DNA from: Rhizophagus clarus
Taxonomy: Eukaryota > Glomeromycota > Glomeromycetes > Glomerales > Glomeraceae
Direction: 5' to 3'
Assembly: GCA_015698045.1 (NCBI GenBank)
Contig: BLAL01000004.1
Span: 186,001 to 250,000, forward strand
DNA: 64,000 nucleotides
Position numbers and translations under genes: made by a program. The notes under the pieces are model-generated. The model did not search any database. It saw only the letters and a list, made by a program, of their open reading frames with translations, and was not told the origin of the DNA. The stretch's first letter is position 1. Every line of letters starts with the position of its first letter. Of the stretch, positions 1 through 11,304 are shown in pieces.

Positions 1-2948
1 TATATTATTAAAAAATTTATAATTAATTTAATTAAATTTAAATAATAATAATATAATAATATAATAATTAACAATTATTAACTTGACTTACGTTCTATAA
101 TATTTTAAATAAAAATTTAATTAATTAAATTTAATTATAAATAATATAAAATATATTAAATTAAATAACTTACGAGCTAATAGTAATTAAATTTTTAAAT
201 AAAATTTAATTAAATTATTTAAATTAAATATAATTTAAAATTATAATATAAAATATAATAAAATTAAATAACTTACGAACTAATTATTAATAAATTTTTA
301 AATAAAAATTAGTTAAATTAAAATTATAAATTATTAATATAAATATTATAAATAATATAATAACTTACGATCTATTAATATATTAATTAAAATTTAATTA
401 AAATGTTGAATTAATTAAATTTAAATTATAAAATAATATAAAATATAAGAAATTAAATAACTTACGAACTAAAAATTTTAAATAATTTAATTAGTATATT
501 ATAAATAATTAAATAATATAAAAAAAATTTATTTCTTATTTAAATAATTGCTTATTTTTAAATTTATTATATAAGTATAATTTAATATTATCCAATAAAT
601 TTAATAAATATAATTATTAAAAAATATTAAATATTATTATTATTATAAAAAAAATTAATATATATTATTATATTATGTTAAATAATATATATTATATTAT
701 ATATAATAATATATAATTAAAATTTTTTTTTAATTATTCTTACTTTTTTTTTTCTTTTTTTTTTTAATAAAAATTCTTATTAAAACTTTTAATTTTTTAT
801 ATATATTATATATAATTTATATAATAAATTTACTGAATAATATTATTATAATATTATCATTAAATAAGAAATAAATTCATTTATATAAAATCTAGTAAAA
901 TAAAATAACTTACCAACTAATAATTTTAAATTTTAAATAAAATTTAATTAATTTAAAATTAAATTACAAATAATATATAAAATATAATAAAGTTAGATTA
1001 CTTACTATCATCTAAAATTTTTAAATAAAAATTATTAATTTAGTTTAATTTATAAAATATTATAAATTAGAAGTATAATAATAAAAATATAACTTACCAG
1101 CTAATAATTAAAATATTTAGAAAAATTAATTTATAGTAAGTAATTAAATAAATTAAATAATAATATAAAATATATAAAATTAAATACTTACTAACTAGTA
1201 ATAATTAAATTTTTAAATAAAATTTTAGTTAAATTAATTAAATTTTAATTATAAATTATAAAATAATCTAAAAATATAAACTTACGAGCTGTAATTGAAT
1301 TTTTAAATAAAAATTTTAGTTAAATTAATTGTAAAATAATGTAAAAATAAATAAAAATAATATAAAATTAAAAACTTACGTGCTAATAATATGAATAATT
1401 TTATAATTAATTAAATTAATTAAATAAATAATTATAAAATAATATATAAAATATTAAATAACTTACTAGTATCTAATAATTAAAATTTAATTAGAATTTA
1501 ATTAAAGTAATTAAATTTAAATTATAATTATAAAAATAGATTAACTTACATACTATAATAATAACAAATTTAATTTAATTAAGTAATTTAAATTATAAAG
1601 TAATAAGTAATAAAATTACTACAGTTTTATCCCTATGAATCATTTAATATACAATAGATTATAGATTATTTTACTAAAATGAAAATGAATAATAAGATTA
1701 TTTATTTCCGATAATAATTTATAATCTAATTATATATCAGATAATTTAAAGGATATATAATTTTGAAAAGTATAATAAATAACTTACTAATATCTATTAA
1801 TTAAAATTTTTAAATAAATTAATAATTTATTTTTAAATTATAATAAAAATATAATAATATTAAATAACTTACCGGTAGCTAATAATTGAAATTTAATTAG
1901 ATTAATTAAATTTAAAAAATTTTATATCATATAAAATTAAATAACTTACATTCTGTAATATATTAATTAAATTAAAAATTTAATTAAGACGCGATGCTAA
2001 ATTAATCATTTTTAAATTATAGAATAATATAAATAACAAAATTAAATAACTTACGATCTAATAATTAAAATTTTAAATAAAATTAATTATATTAATTATA
2101 TTTAAATTACAAAATAATAAAAAATATAATAAAATCAAATAACGTACTCCTTATAATATATTAATTAAATTAGAATTTAGTTGGGATGCTGAATTAGTTA
2201 AATTTAAATTATAAAATAATACGAAAATATGATAAAATTAAATACTTACGTCCTATAATATATTAATTAAATAAAAATTTAGTTAAAATGTTGAATTGGT
2301 TAAATTTAAATTATAAAATAATATAAAATTAAATAACTTACTTTCTATTATTTATTGAAATAAATTTAGTTAAAATAATTAATTATATTTAATTATAAAG
2401 TAAAATTTCAAAGCAACTTACGTTCTATAATACATTTAAAAGTAAAATTTATTCAAAATTAATCAAATTTAAATTACAATATGGCCAAAATTAAATAACT
2501 TACTTTCTATAATATATTAGAAGAAAAATTAGTTGGTTAGTTAAATTAAATTACAAAATAGTTTATTATATTAAAATTAAATAACTTACTTTCTACAATA
2601 TTATTTGTTCATTAAGAAAAATTAGTTAAATTTATTACAAATTAATAACTGATAAGTGGAATTTAATATTAATAACTTACGTCCTATAATATCATTGTTT
2701 ATAAAGAAAAGAGTTAAAATTAACAATAAAATGATATAAAGAAAAATAAGTTAATTAGAAAATAAGTGACTTACCGGGTGATTTCTTAAAATTTTGTAGT
2801 TGAATTAGTTAAATTATAGGATTAAACCGACAAAATTTATTTGAAATTAATCTCAAATTCAATTATAAATTGACAAAATAATGAAACTAAAAGTAAACAT
2901 CATACCTTCATCTTTTATTACTCTTTTGCCTTTATTAATGAACGACAT
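1..2948 (-). CDS. Putative micro-exon gene, 5' part (3' end beyond the window)
   Basis: Seen: exon 1 (2906-2948) encodes MSFINKGKRVIKDE and ends in G before GTATG. A 10-nt exon follows (2775-2784), then 24 islands framed by (T/A)AG upstream and a GTAAG-like donor downstream. The islands are at 2681-2683, 2590-2592, 2504-2506, 2422-2424, 2342-2344, 2250-2252, 2148-2149 (2 nt, GTACG donor), 2055-2057, 1950-1952, 1873-1878, 1788-1793, 1550-1552, 1467-1472, 1380-1382, 1286-1288, 1192-1194, 1098-1100, 1006-1011, 914-916, 466-468, 369-371, 277-279, 174-176 and 92-94. All but one are 3 or 6 nt. Spliced in order they read 45 residues without a stop; the part after exon 1 begins EITRTKK and ends near VHLPQ. 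Every 3n island lies in the same split phase. Inference: a gene whose protein is spelled almost one codon per exon. No domain is recognisable. The alternative is a tandem repeat that only carries intron-like units. Confidence is for a transcribed, spliced gene. Confidence 0.5.
85..2787 (-). repeat. Tandem array of ~92-bp intron-like units
   Basis: The minus-strand motif (T/A)AG-NNN-GTAAGTTA recurs at spacings of 77-105 bp, most often 82-94. Two longer gaps occur (466 to 914 and 1550 to 1788). The filler between motifs is also related from unit to unit: runs of AATTTAATTAA and AAATTTTTATTTAAAA appear in most. The AG and GTAAG letters hardly change, while the 3 or 6 letters between them differ widely (AAC, CTC, TTC, ATC, TTG, CTG, TTA, CAC, TAT, AAT, GAC, AAA). 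Growth by tandem duplication of an intron plus micro-exon is the simplest origin. Confidence 0.85.
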
Positions 2949-3143
2949 TATATTTTGAATTTGAGAAAATTTTTTTGAGGATAAATTTATAGGGTGGGAC
3001 AGTACGTTTAAGGTATCTGATCACGTGTGTCCAATTATTTTTCTTTAAAATATCTAATCTATATTTCCGTGTTTAACCATCAACCACTCCAAAAATATGC
3101 TTCAATGTCACTTGGTTTTGCGGGAAAGAAACTTGTACTCATA
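2949..3143 (-). promoter_or_regulatory. Upstream region of the micro-exon gene
   Basis: This gap lies between the start codon of the micro-exon gene and the first transposon copy. It is less AT-rich than the array and holds no open frame. It is the only sequence left for a promoter on the minus strand. No core element can be named with confidence. Confidence 0.3.
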
Positions 3144-3642
3144 CTTTACAGAAACATATCAAATTAAGACGAAGTTGTGATCATGACCAACTTGTGATCA
3201 GACAGAGAAAGAGTTAATCACGGGTTGGTCGCGTGTTTATCTTGAGTTATTCACAACTCCGCTACAGTTTTGGTTACTGGATATTAAGGCAATATTAAAT
3301 AAATCGCAATATCGTCGATAATAGATCGTAGCGTCATCATAACTAATTATTTACAAATTGTTAATAAATTGTTGAATCTTCTTAACGATGTCATAATTAC
3401 ATTGTAGACACATATAGAATAAATCTTGATTACATTGTAATAGCATTTATAATAAATCTTAATCACATTGCTGCTGCATATATAATGAATCATAATAAAT
3501 GTTATTCATGTATAAACTGAACGTCGATTTATAGTGAAATGTAAAATTAATACATTCATAAATAAAATAAACATGTATAAAAACATATTCGACATCTTTC
3601 AGAAAGTAAAAGATTTCGTATATACATTTCATTTGTGAGATT

Positions 3643-3864
3643 GTGGCCATCGATGACTTCATTTCCATTACAATAATGAATAAAATGCGCAGTACTTGCA
3701 CAAATCACGCTTATAGGAAAGATACGCCATTGTCTAGCATTTGTAAACTAGAGCTTGACACGGTAACATCCAGTACTATTCGATTGGCAATTTCGAGTCT
3801 ACCAACAGAAACGAAAACAAATATATTGATAGCAATTGACCACAATTGTGGTGACTATGGTTGA
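3643..3864 (+). CDS. Small conserved frame of element A (73 aa)
   Basis: A 73-residue frame beginning MAIDDFISITIMNK, near the left end of element A. The mirrored copy at 18184-18405 differs by only a couple of residues (V to L, P to S) and has no stop or frameshift. Conservation of an open frame in two diverged copies is the only argument for coding. No known domain is recognised, and it could be chance in young copies. Confidence 0.25.
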   Translation: MAIDDFISITIMNKMRSTCTNHAYRKDTPLSSICKLELDTVTSSTIRLAISSLPTETKTNILIAIDHNCGDYG

Positions 3865-6341
3865 CAACTTCATCAATATATAGACGATATAGTATGTTAG
3901 TATCATATTCTTCTGCCAAAAAACATAGTACATATTCGTAAAATTGAATTTTCAAAAAAAATGAAAAATGTGGTCAACAACCTATTTCTTATAATAAACA
4001 ACATATGAAGTTTCAAGGTTAATCGAAACTTATCATCAAAAAATGTCAAAGAAGCCAATCAGGAATCAGTCCTATAAATAAAGTAAGAAATGATTAAAAA
4101 ATATATGTAAGATTCAAAGTTACAGTAACTTTGAACTTACCATGCACAATTGTAAGTTCAGAGCCGAACTAAAGAAAAAAAAGTGAAAAACGGTTAATAA
4201 ATCGTTTCTTAAAAGTATAAAAAAATTTCAAAGTATATATTTCAAAACTTACTACCTACATCCAATAAAAGTCCGAAGCAAAGAAAAACCTATAAAAAAA
4301 ACAATAATATAAGACAAACGATTAGTAACAGTTTCTTTAATTAGAAAAGTTTAAAAAGACTTCAAAACTTATGTGGTGTCCTGGCCTATCCAATAGAAAT
4401 TACAAAAAAAAAAAAAAAAACAAGAAACAGTTAGTAAACCGTTTCTTGAGATAAGAAAATCAAAGTTTCGAAGCAAAAAAAAATATCGAAACTTACCCAC
4501 TCATCCATTCCAAAAATAAGAAGGAACGGTTTGATTAATAGCCATTTCTTTAATTAAAAAAAAAATTTCAAAGTAAAATAATTTCAAAACCTACTACCCA
4601 AAATTAAGAAAATTTTCATTTTAGATTTCTCCCAAAATCCATATGTTTAAGAAACCCGAAGAGTCGTTTAGAAAAAAAAAAAAGATGAATTATTAGTAAT
4701 GGTTCGTCAAAGTTAAGCAAATTAAAGCAAATAAAGCCATAGTACCATAACCTGTGCATCTAAAGAGTTCCGAATAACTGCCTAAAAAAAAAGTATAAAC
4801 CAAATCGTTAGTATAATGCTTCGTTAAAATAAAATATCTAAAGGAAAAAATGAACCTAATCCTCGTTTCCAAAGAGAATTGTCGAAATCAGAAAAAAAAA
4901 ACCGACAGATCTAAAAATGAAGAGCATCCAAACTCAACCATTTCTACAAGCAGTTCAGTCCAAATACTGAAGTTGAGATCTCAAAAAAAAAATCCGCCTA
5001 AAAAAAAAAAAGAACTGTTAGTAATTAAAATAATCAAAAAAACTACCCTTTCCATTATGATCAAATACTTTCTCTACTTCATAAACTTCTCCGGATTAAT
5101 AGCACAATAATAAACAGTAATAATAATAAAAATTATTATAAGAATCGGAAACGTGTCTTTTTATGCATAAATGTTAAACCGAAAATTACTAGCTCTTCGA
5201 CCTAAACCCTACTCAATAAATCGTTGCATGCAAGCAAACAAGTATGATATTTTTTCGAAACAATCTACAAAATTCCATTGATGGGTTCTGAAGAATAGGT
5301 TTTTCAAAAGAAAAAAAATTCAGAAAATAACCTCCATTCACGTCAATTAAATAAATTAAAAAAAAAATAGCCTAACTGAAACATTTTGTTACAGAGAAAA
5401 AGAAGAAAAAGGACGAAGGAAAACAAGGATAAATAAAGGAAGTAGTTTTGTTGAAAGTTTAAAAAAGCACTCATGGCTGGTAAAATTTGAAAATTGGTTG
5501 TGAATGTACATTCAACTAATACACTATTTGACAATGGTTGTAGATCATCACATTCTTCGTAATTACTTGGTAGAATTCGGCCATATTCGACTCTTGTATA
5601 GATTACAACTATTTTAATTTTCAAGTCTAATTTATTACTCAATTAGCTTAAATTTAATACGCGTCTGAAAAAATATCCTAAATACGCGTTTAATTTAATA
5701 CATCTAATTTAGTAAAACAAAAAAGGTTTAAATTTAATAATACACGTTAATTTAACTTATTTAGTACTCAAAAAAAAGCTTAAATGTAATACGCGTCTAA
5801 AAAAATAGCTTATTTAATACAAGTCTAATTTAATACATCTAATTTCTTAAATATAATACTCATTTTAAAAAATAGTTTAAATTTAAATTTAATAATTTAA
5901 TACACGTCTAATTTAATGTGTCTAATTTAATACTTTAAAAAAAAATAGCTTAAATTTAACACGTATCTAATTTCATACAAGTATAAATATGCTGCACCTC
6001 CTGCAACAAATATTTAAATCTTAATTGTTTTCTTACGGTTCTTTTTCTTAAAAGAAAGGAATTTTATAACATTTAACATCATAGTGTGTCGACAGCAAAC
6101 AAAACACATTTACATCCATTGAATTTTTTCGTGTACTAATTGTGGTTCTCTATTTAAATATCATATTATGTAATGAACTAAATAAGTGATAACGATATAA
6201 ATTTTTTTCTTATAAATAAATAAACGGCTTTTTTAGGATTAATTTTTTTCAAACTATAAAATACAACAAGCCCTTTACAAAAGGATGAAATTACCAAATT
6301 CGTGGATCAATCTGTTACAGTTCAAGTGTTAAATCGCGAAT

Positions 6342-6497
6342 ATGGACGAATTAAAGGCTCGACATTCATTACCACGCCTGCGCAGATTTGCCCAACATGA
6401 ATTTGTAATCAAGGCAAAAAACTTTAGACAAATTAACAAAAATGATCGATACCATCGCGAAATAGAGAAAATTTTTGCTAGTAATCTGCGATTCTAA
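6342..6497 (+). CDS. Small conserved frame of element A (51 aa), basic
   Basis: A 51-residue frame beginning MDELKARHSLPRLRRF and rich in Arg and Lys. The mirrored copy in element B (15426-15584, minus) keeps the same first 41 residues except one A/V change, with silent changes such as CTG/CTA and CGA/CGG, and diverges at the C-terminus. Silent differences hint at past selection on the protein. The product is unknown; it may be an exon of a lost transposon protein or a captured host fragment. Confidence 0.3.
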   Translation: MDELKARHSLPRLRRFAQHEFVIKAKNFRQINKNDRYHREIEKIFASNLRF

Positions 6498-7086
6498 AAT
6501 GCCTGGCGTAAGCGAACATTTACTAATCGTTTAAATTTATTATCAATATTTTGAGATATCTTATGGCTCATAATTTTACTGATTTTGTAATTTATTCTTT
6601 TATATTTACATCTGATAATTTCCCGAATTTTAGCACTTCAAAAAAAGAAAGAGAAAACAAAAAAAACATTTTTTTAGCACTTCAAAAAAAAAACTGTACA
6701 ATTACAAAATTAAAAAAAACTATATTTTTAATATCTTAAGCAAATTATTCAATTCATCGCAGATATGTCGCACGAATGTCTCGAATTAATTTATTCTAAC
6801 TAGTATTCGATGTTGTTTGCTATTATTTAAAGATTATTATTCCAGTTCGTTACTATTTTAAGACTAGTTTTTATCGAGACTTTATTGAAATATTATCGAA
6901 AACTTAGCAAAAAATGTCATCACAAGATCGACACGAAATTGAAAATATTTGGTGACGAACACAGTAACTGCTAGGACGCAAACACAAGGTTTCTGTAAAG
7001 TAACTGCAAACAAGGAATGGAATATAGTCAGGATTATTCATTTGAGCAAAGGTCGAAATGAAATATCGTTGGTTTAATTTTGGTGA

Positions 7087-7430
7087 AAACGAAAGCGTAT
7101 CATTCCTTTATCTTTGTCAAGTTCTACGTCTAAGATAGAAGAAAATATAAATCAAATGTTAAAATGCACAGGAGAATTAAAGAAATTTGATGAATTAGGG
7201 AATAATATCAAGGACTTAAAACTTAACACAAAAATAGAACATGTACTGTATGGTTTTGAATTTTAATAGATAATTCCGATTCGTTGTTTTCGAATACTAA
7301 TAGAATTGAAAATTATATTTTAAGTCACACAACGAATGAAGCGAAAGTTAGATGCATTAACCCTCTTATGAGGGGTCTTAATTCAGAGATTATTGATGAA
7401 ATTTGGGACGAATTTTACGAGCATTCCTAG
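7087..7430 (+). pseudogene. Broken hypothetical gene fragment (part of a segmental duplication)
   Basis: Two overlapping frames form one broken coding stretch. The first (7087-7266) contains ...SSSTSKIEENINQML.... The second (7260-7430) is shifted by one base and contains ...EIIDEIWDEFYEHS before a TAG. A similar run (NPNLDELVDDAWNEF) occurs at about 37996-38040 in the same position relative to the working COX10 gene. The piece was therefore copied together with COX10. No function can be assigned. Confidence 0.45.
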
Positions 7431-7829
7431 TTGTACAACGTCGAATTTAAAGTAAAATATGTTATCAATTTTGCTCGTAATAAATGTGCGATATTTTAAA
7501 TGATTTTCAACGTCAATTAGTGAGAGTATGATGAACAATAATTTTTTATATTATCGTCTGGACCGAAAGATGACAAAAATTCTTATTAGAGTAACGTAAT
7601 AATAGTAGGTTCGTTCAATTGAATTGAATTAATTTATCATTGTTTCATTGTTAATTAAGAGTATATATATACTAATTTGAAAATTTTAGATTTAGACTTC
7701 AAATTTCTTCATTGTTACTTTATAATATAATTTTCTCTAAAGTTTAATGAAAATGAAATTTTAATGTGTGCTATTTGATCATAAAAAATGCCAATAGAAT
7801 TCATGTGAGACTTAAATTAGATTGGTTAT

Positions 7830-8735
7830 AATTAATTCTTTTTCACTTCAATTCTTCTAAATCATAATTTTGATCACCTGTTCTCCAATTCTAATATTAC
7901 GGGGACTCCCAAAAATCAATCCCTTGCAATGTTATCATTAGAGCTTTTCCAAAATCTAAATGCACCCAGTAAAAGTTCACTATTGAATATAGTTTAATCT
8001 AATGTGAACTACTAAGTTGTTATTTCAACATCCAACTTTAATATAATCAGAACGCATATTCCATATTCCACAAGAGATTAAAATGCCGAGTATAGAATTG
8101 AACCTAATAACCATACACCACAAGCTGTCTGACCATCACTGGATAAATTGCACCAACAACAGGTCCAATCAATGTAAATACAAGCATATAACACAACTAT
8201 ATTAGACATACCCAAAAATTGCTATTTTACCAAAGTAGATAATATCCCAACATCAATATTTCAGTAATTGTTTTTTAAGAAATTGCATGTAAAGAAGAAA
8301 TTGCTTTACGTGCAAGGACATGATTCATTATTCGCGACATTTGTGCATCGTATTATGCTTCCATCAATTGATTAATACATAATCCTGTACTTTGCTGTTG
8401 TAACAAAAAGACATGTGAGTTCTGACGTTCTGTTACCATTGGAGCCATAGCATATCCGCACATTGTTGTTAATAAGAGCTGCTGCGGCTTTTGCGAGATC
8501 TCTTAGAAAATGTTAACGAAGAAGTAATTATCATGAGATTGGACTTGTGAAGCTGTTATTTGAACTCATCAATTGAATTAACTAATCATTGCACACGTTG
8601 AATAACGATACATATTCTTATAAAATCCATTATCAAACAATTTTGACGCTTATTCATTATAAAATGTTTTTTTAGTAAACGAATTTGTTCGAACTTTTAA
8701 CTGTTGTCGAAAATTTAATCAAGTATTTTTCAAAA
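7830..8735 (-). pseudogene. COX10 pseudogene (decayed segmental copy)
   Basis: The stretch is collinear with the intact COX10 gene at 38442-39776. The part around 8425-8475 (GGAGCCATAGCATATCCGCA and neighbours) and the part around 7840-8010 match closely. There are many small deletions and stops, so no frame longer than a few dozen codons survives. Similarity continues into the flanks: upstream sequence to about 9060 matches the COX10 promoter side to about 40075, and the downstream side also matches. It is therefore a DNA-level segmental duplication, not a processed copy. It cannot make a working farnesyltransferase. Confidence 0.9.
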
Positions 8736-9120
8736 AAAAAAAACAAAACTGAAAGATTGATAAATCTGATCTGATCTACAGTAATTTAGCAAATATGCAC
8801 ACGATTTTATGTCGCACCATCCGTTAATTTTGCATTTGTTAACATTAATTAATATGATATATTTAAATTTAGCTTTTTCCACATCTTTTCTCGAGGGTTT
8901 CAGGAATCGTGAATCGTTTCGCTTACGTACTGTATATAAATTACTGGGAGTATTTCAATTTTCAAACCTGATGATTGTCGAGCGTGGTCTGTAACGATTT
9001 GCCATTCAAGTAAAAATCCTTTAAGAGAAGGACATAGTAGTCGCTACCAGAAAGACTTTCTATATAATAAAAGTATACTACTTTAATAATTAGTACAGTT
9101 TTAATTTTCTTAATTCAATA

Positions 9121-9280
9121 AGGGCAGTGACATATATTAGCTAATATTTTAGGGGGTGGAAAATCTTAGGTTACAAAATTTTTAAAAAATATGATTGGTT
9201 GCACGTGACCAAGATATCTTACCTGGGGTGGGGTAAGCGCCTATAGTAAAAAAATATTAGCTAATATATGTCACTGCCCT
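9121..9280. mobile_element. 160-bp MITE, Mutator-like (9-bp target duplication)
   Basis: Seen: perfect 30-bp terminal inverted repeats at 9121-9150 and 9251-9280; each begins AGGGCAGTGACATATATTAG. The direct repeat AATTCAATA flanks it at 9112-9120 and 9281-9289. A 9-bp target duplication with long terminal repeats is typical of Mutator-like elements. The core carries no frame. The intact ends and clean target repeats suggest a fairly recent insertion. Confidence 0.9.
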
Positions 9281-9289
9281 AATTCAATA

Positions 9290-11304
9290 GAGGGTACTGG
9301 CTTCTTAGATTTATAGAATAATAATCGGATATTATAATCAAAGATTTTGTAATTACCCGTACGTAACATAGATGAGTTAAGAGATGTGATTTGACTGATT
9401 TGTGATAAAAGTTCATTTTGATATTTTTATAATTGATGATGTGCCGGCTTCATTTTGAAATGTTTGAATGATGAAAAAAAAAATGTAAGAAAAATTTGGG
9501 GATAAAAATTTTATTACCTGTTTCATAAGTTTTGATATAAATCAATTGTATTTGATTATTCATGTAGTGAGAAGTAAAATTAGCATTTTTATAATTATTT
9601 TACTTTGATTTACAACAATAAAAATTAATAAAGCTATTTATATGGTCGGAATGTTACAAACGAAAACATTAGCCCTGTTCAATTCTATTCTGTTCCAATT
9701 TTTGCCAGCCAATCAAAAAATCGGAATAACAACCGGATCAACGGATCAAAAAAAATTGATGATCCGAATGTTCCGAAATTTAACGTACGCACGTTATTAT
9801 CGTACACACTGACCAGAGTTACATTAACATTATTACGTGAAAGTGCATAACTTCTAAACTCCAGCCAGTGCATGCATTTATAACGTACGTAGAAATAAAT
9901 GGAACAGATTTTTCTACTCAATTCACGCCGCTTTTTAATTGGCTAAAATTAATTACACTAAGTCACGTGCTAAATTTGTCCGACACTAATACTCATTAAA
10001 ATTGGTGTGCGCTTGTACTATCTGAAAATATATTAAATTCTATCATTAATTTCTTCAATACAAATTCGGAATATCGAGAAAAAGATCTATAACAGTAAGA
10101 GAATTGTTTTTCTCACATCGACATTACAATAATTATTAATTTTTTATTTGATGTGTAACAAATATTACGGAACGGAAAACTTTTAAAGTCGTGGTGTCAG
10201 TGATTTACAAAGACGCGGAACTCCGAAAATTATTATACTACTACCTGTTGCGCATCTAAAGTAATTATTATTGGACTCTTTCAAATTTTCTCTATTGATG
10301 GCAGCCTGACGTTCTTAAACGTCAGAGCTACTAAGAGAATCGGTTTTAACTTTATTTAATCGTAATTATAACTATACATATGAACCGTGAAGAAATTTCT
10401 TCGTTTATACGATTTTTTTTTAAGAATTTGAGTTAGTCGACAAATTTTAATTATAGTATGTAAATATATATATTATAAAAATGTTTTTATTTGTAAATTT
10501 ATTAAAATCATTTTATTAAATATAAAAATCGAGAGGGGAGTAATGTCCTCCTCAAATATTCACACGAGAATTTTTTTTGTATACATAATCATCTACGTAA
10601 TTGATTTTGCGCATGGGGAGTTAAAAATGATTACTTATTCAACTAGAGATACTCTCATGAGTCACGGTTTTGTAATTGGATAGTTTATACTGCTGTGTGA
10701 GACGAACATTGCCTAGTACTATGAGCAATTTCATTTTGAAAATGATAATTTTTATATATTTATTGAATTAAAGAAATCTTGTTCTTCAATTCAAGTTCAT
10801 TTCGAAAAAATAAAATTATTGCAAATCTAATGAGTTGACCAGAATAAACAAAGCCGTGCGCATAATATAAAGACGTGGTTAATTGTAGGAAAATCACACA
10901 ACGATCTCAAATTTAGAATAAGAACGTATTATAAAAGAATTTCATATACGACGATGTCAAACAATTCATACTAATGGACAATTATTTATAAGTCTGAAAA
11001 TTTCTTAGTGAGAATAAACGTTATTACTAATAATTGTTAATTTTTATATGGAATAATTTATAACAGTAAATAATTAATTTATTTTTTCTCTTTTAAAAAC
11101 TTCTGGTTTGACATTTGCATCAAAAAAAAAAAAATGTATAGATTACGTTTAATTAAAAAAATTATTAAATATGAAAATTGATCAATAAAAGATGGATTTT
11201 GATTTTAACAAAATAAATACGATTAATATGCCAATTGCTTAGCAACACTTGAGAATATATTAAAAAATTTAAAATCATAAAGGTACTTTATATCACGTAC
11301 AGTA
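9290..11304. other. AT-rich intergenic stretch
   Basis: No supported gene. A more GC-rich patch at about 9670-9920 contains palindromic ACGTACG-type words and a CCAATTTTTGCCAGCC run that is weakly mirrored near 9930-9950. It may be an eroded transposon, but no clear ends were found. Confidence 0.5.

Larger units (their letters stand above)
3144..7000 (+). mobile_element. DNA-transposon-like element, copy A
   Basis: Seen: perfect 12-bp terminal inverted repeats, CTTTACAGAAAC at 3144-3155 and GTTTCTGTAAAG at 6989-7000, flanked by TA on both sides (3142-3143 and 7001-7002). The whole body recurs in opposite orientation at 14505-18902. The interior is AT-rich with only short frames; two on the element's plus strand (3643-3864 and 6342-6497) are kept in both copies, as is a minus-strand frame near 5343-5642. 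A TA target site and short terminal repeats fit the Tc1/mariner-like group, but no transposase is present, so the family is open. It is probably a non-autonomous or decayed element. Confidence 0.7.

Noticed and set aside
1..2900. Simple AT satellite or centromere-like repeat
   Set aside because: The splice-like letters are far more conserved than the filler, and the 3n spacing between them is not expected of a satellite. Kept as the main alternative only.
1..2900. CRISPR-like array (short conserved motif at regular spacing)
   Set aside because: The spacers are themselves related to one another, the conserved motif is only about 12 bp, and the genome is clearly eukaryotic with spliced genes.
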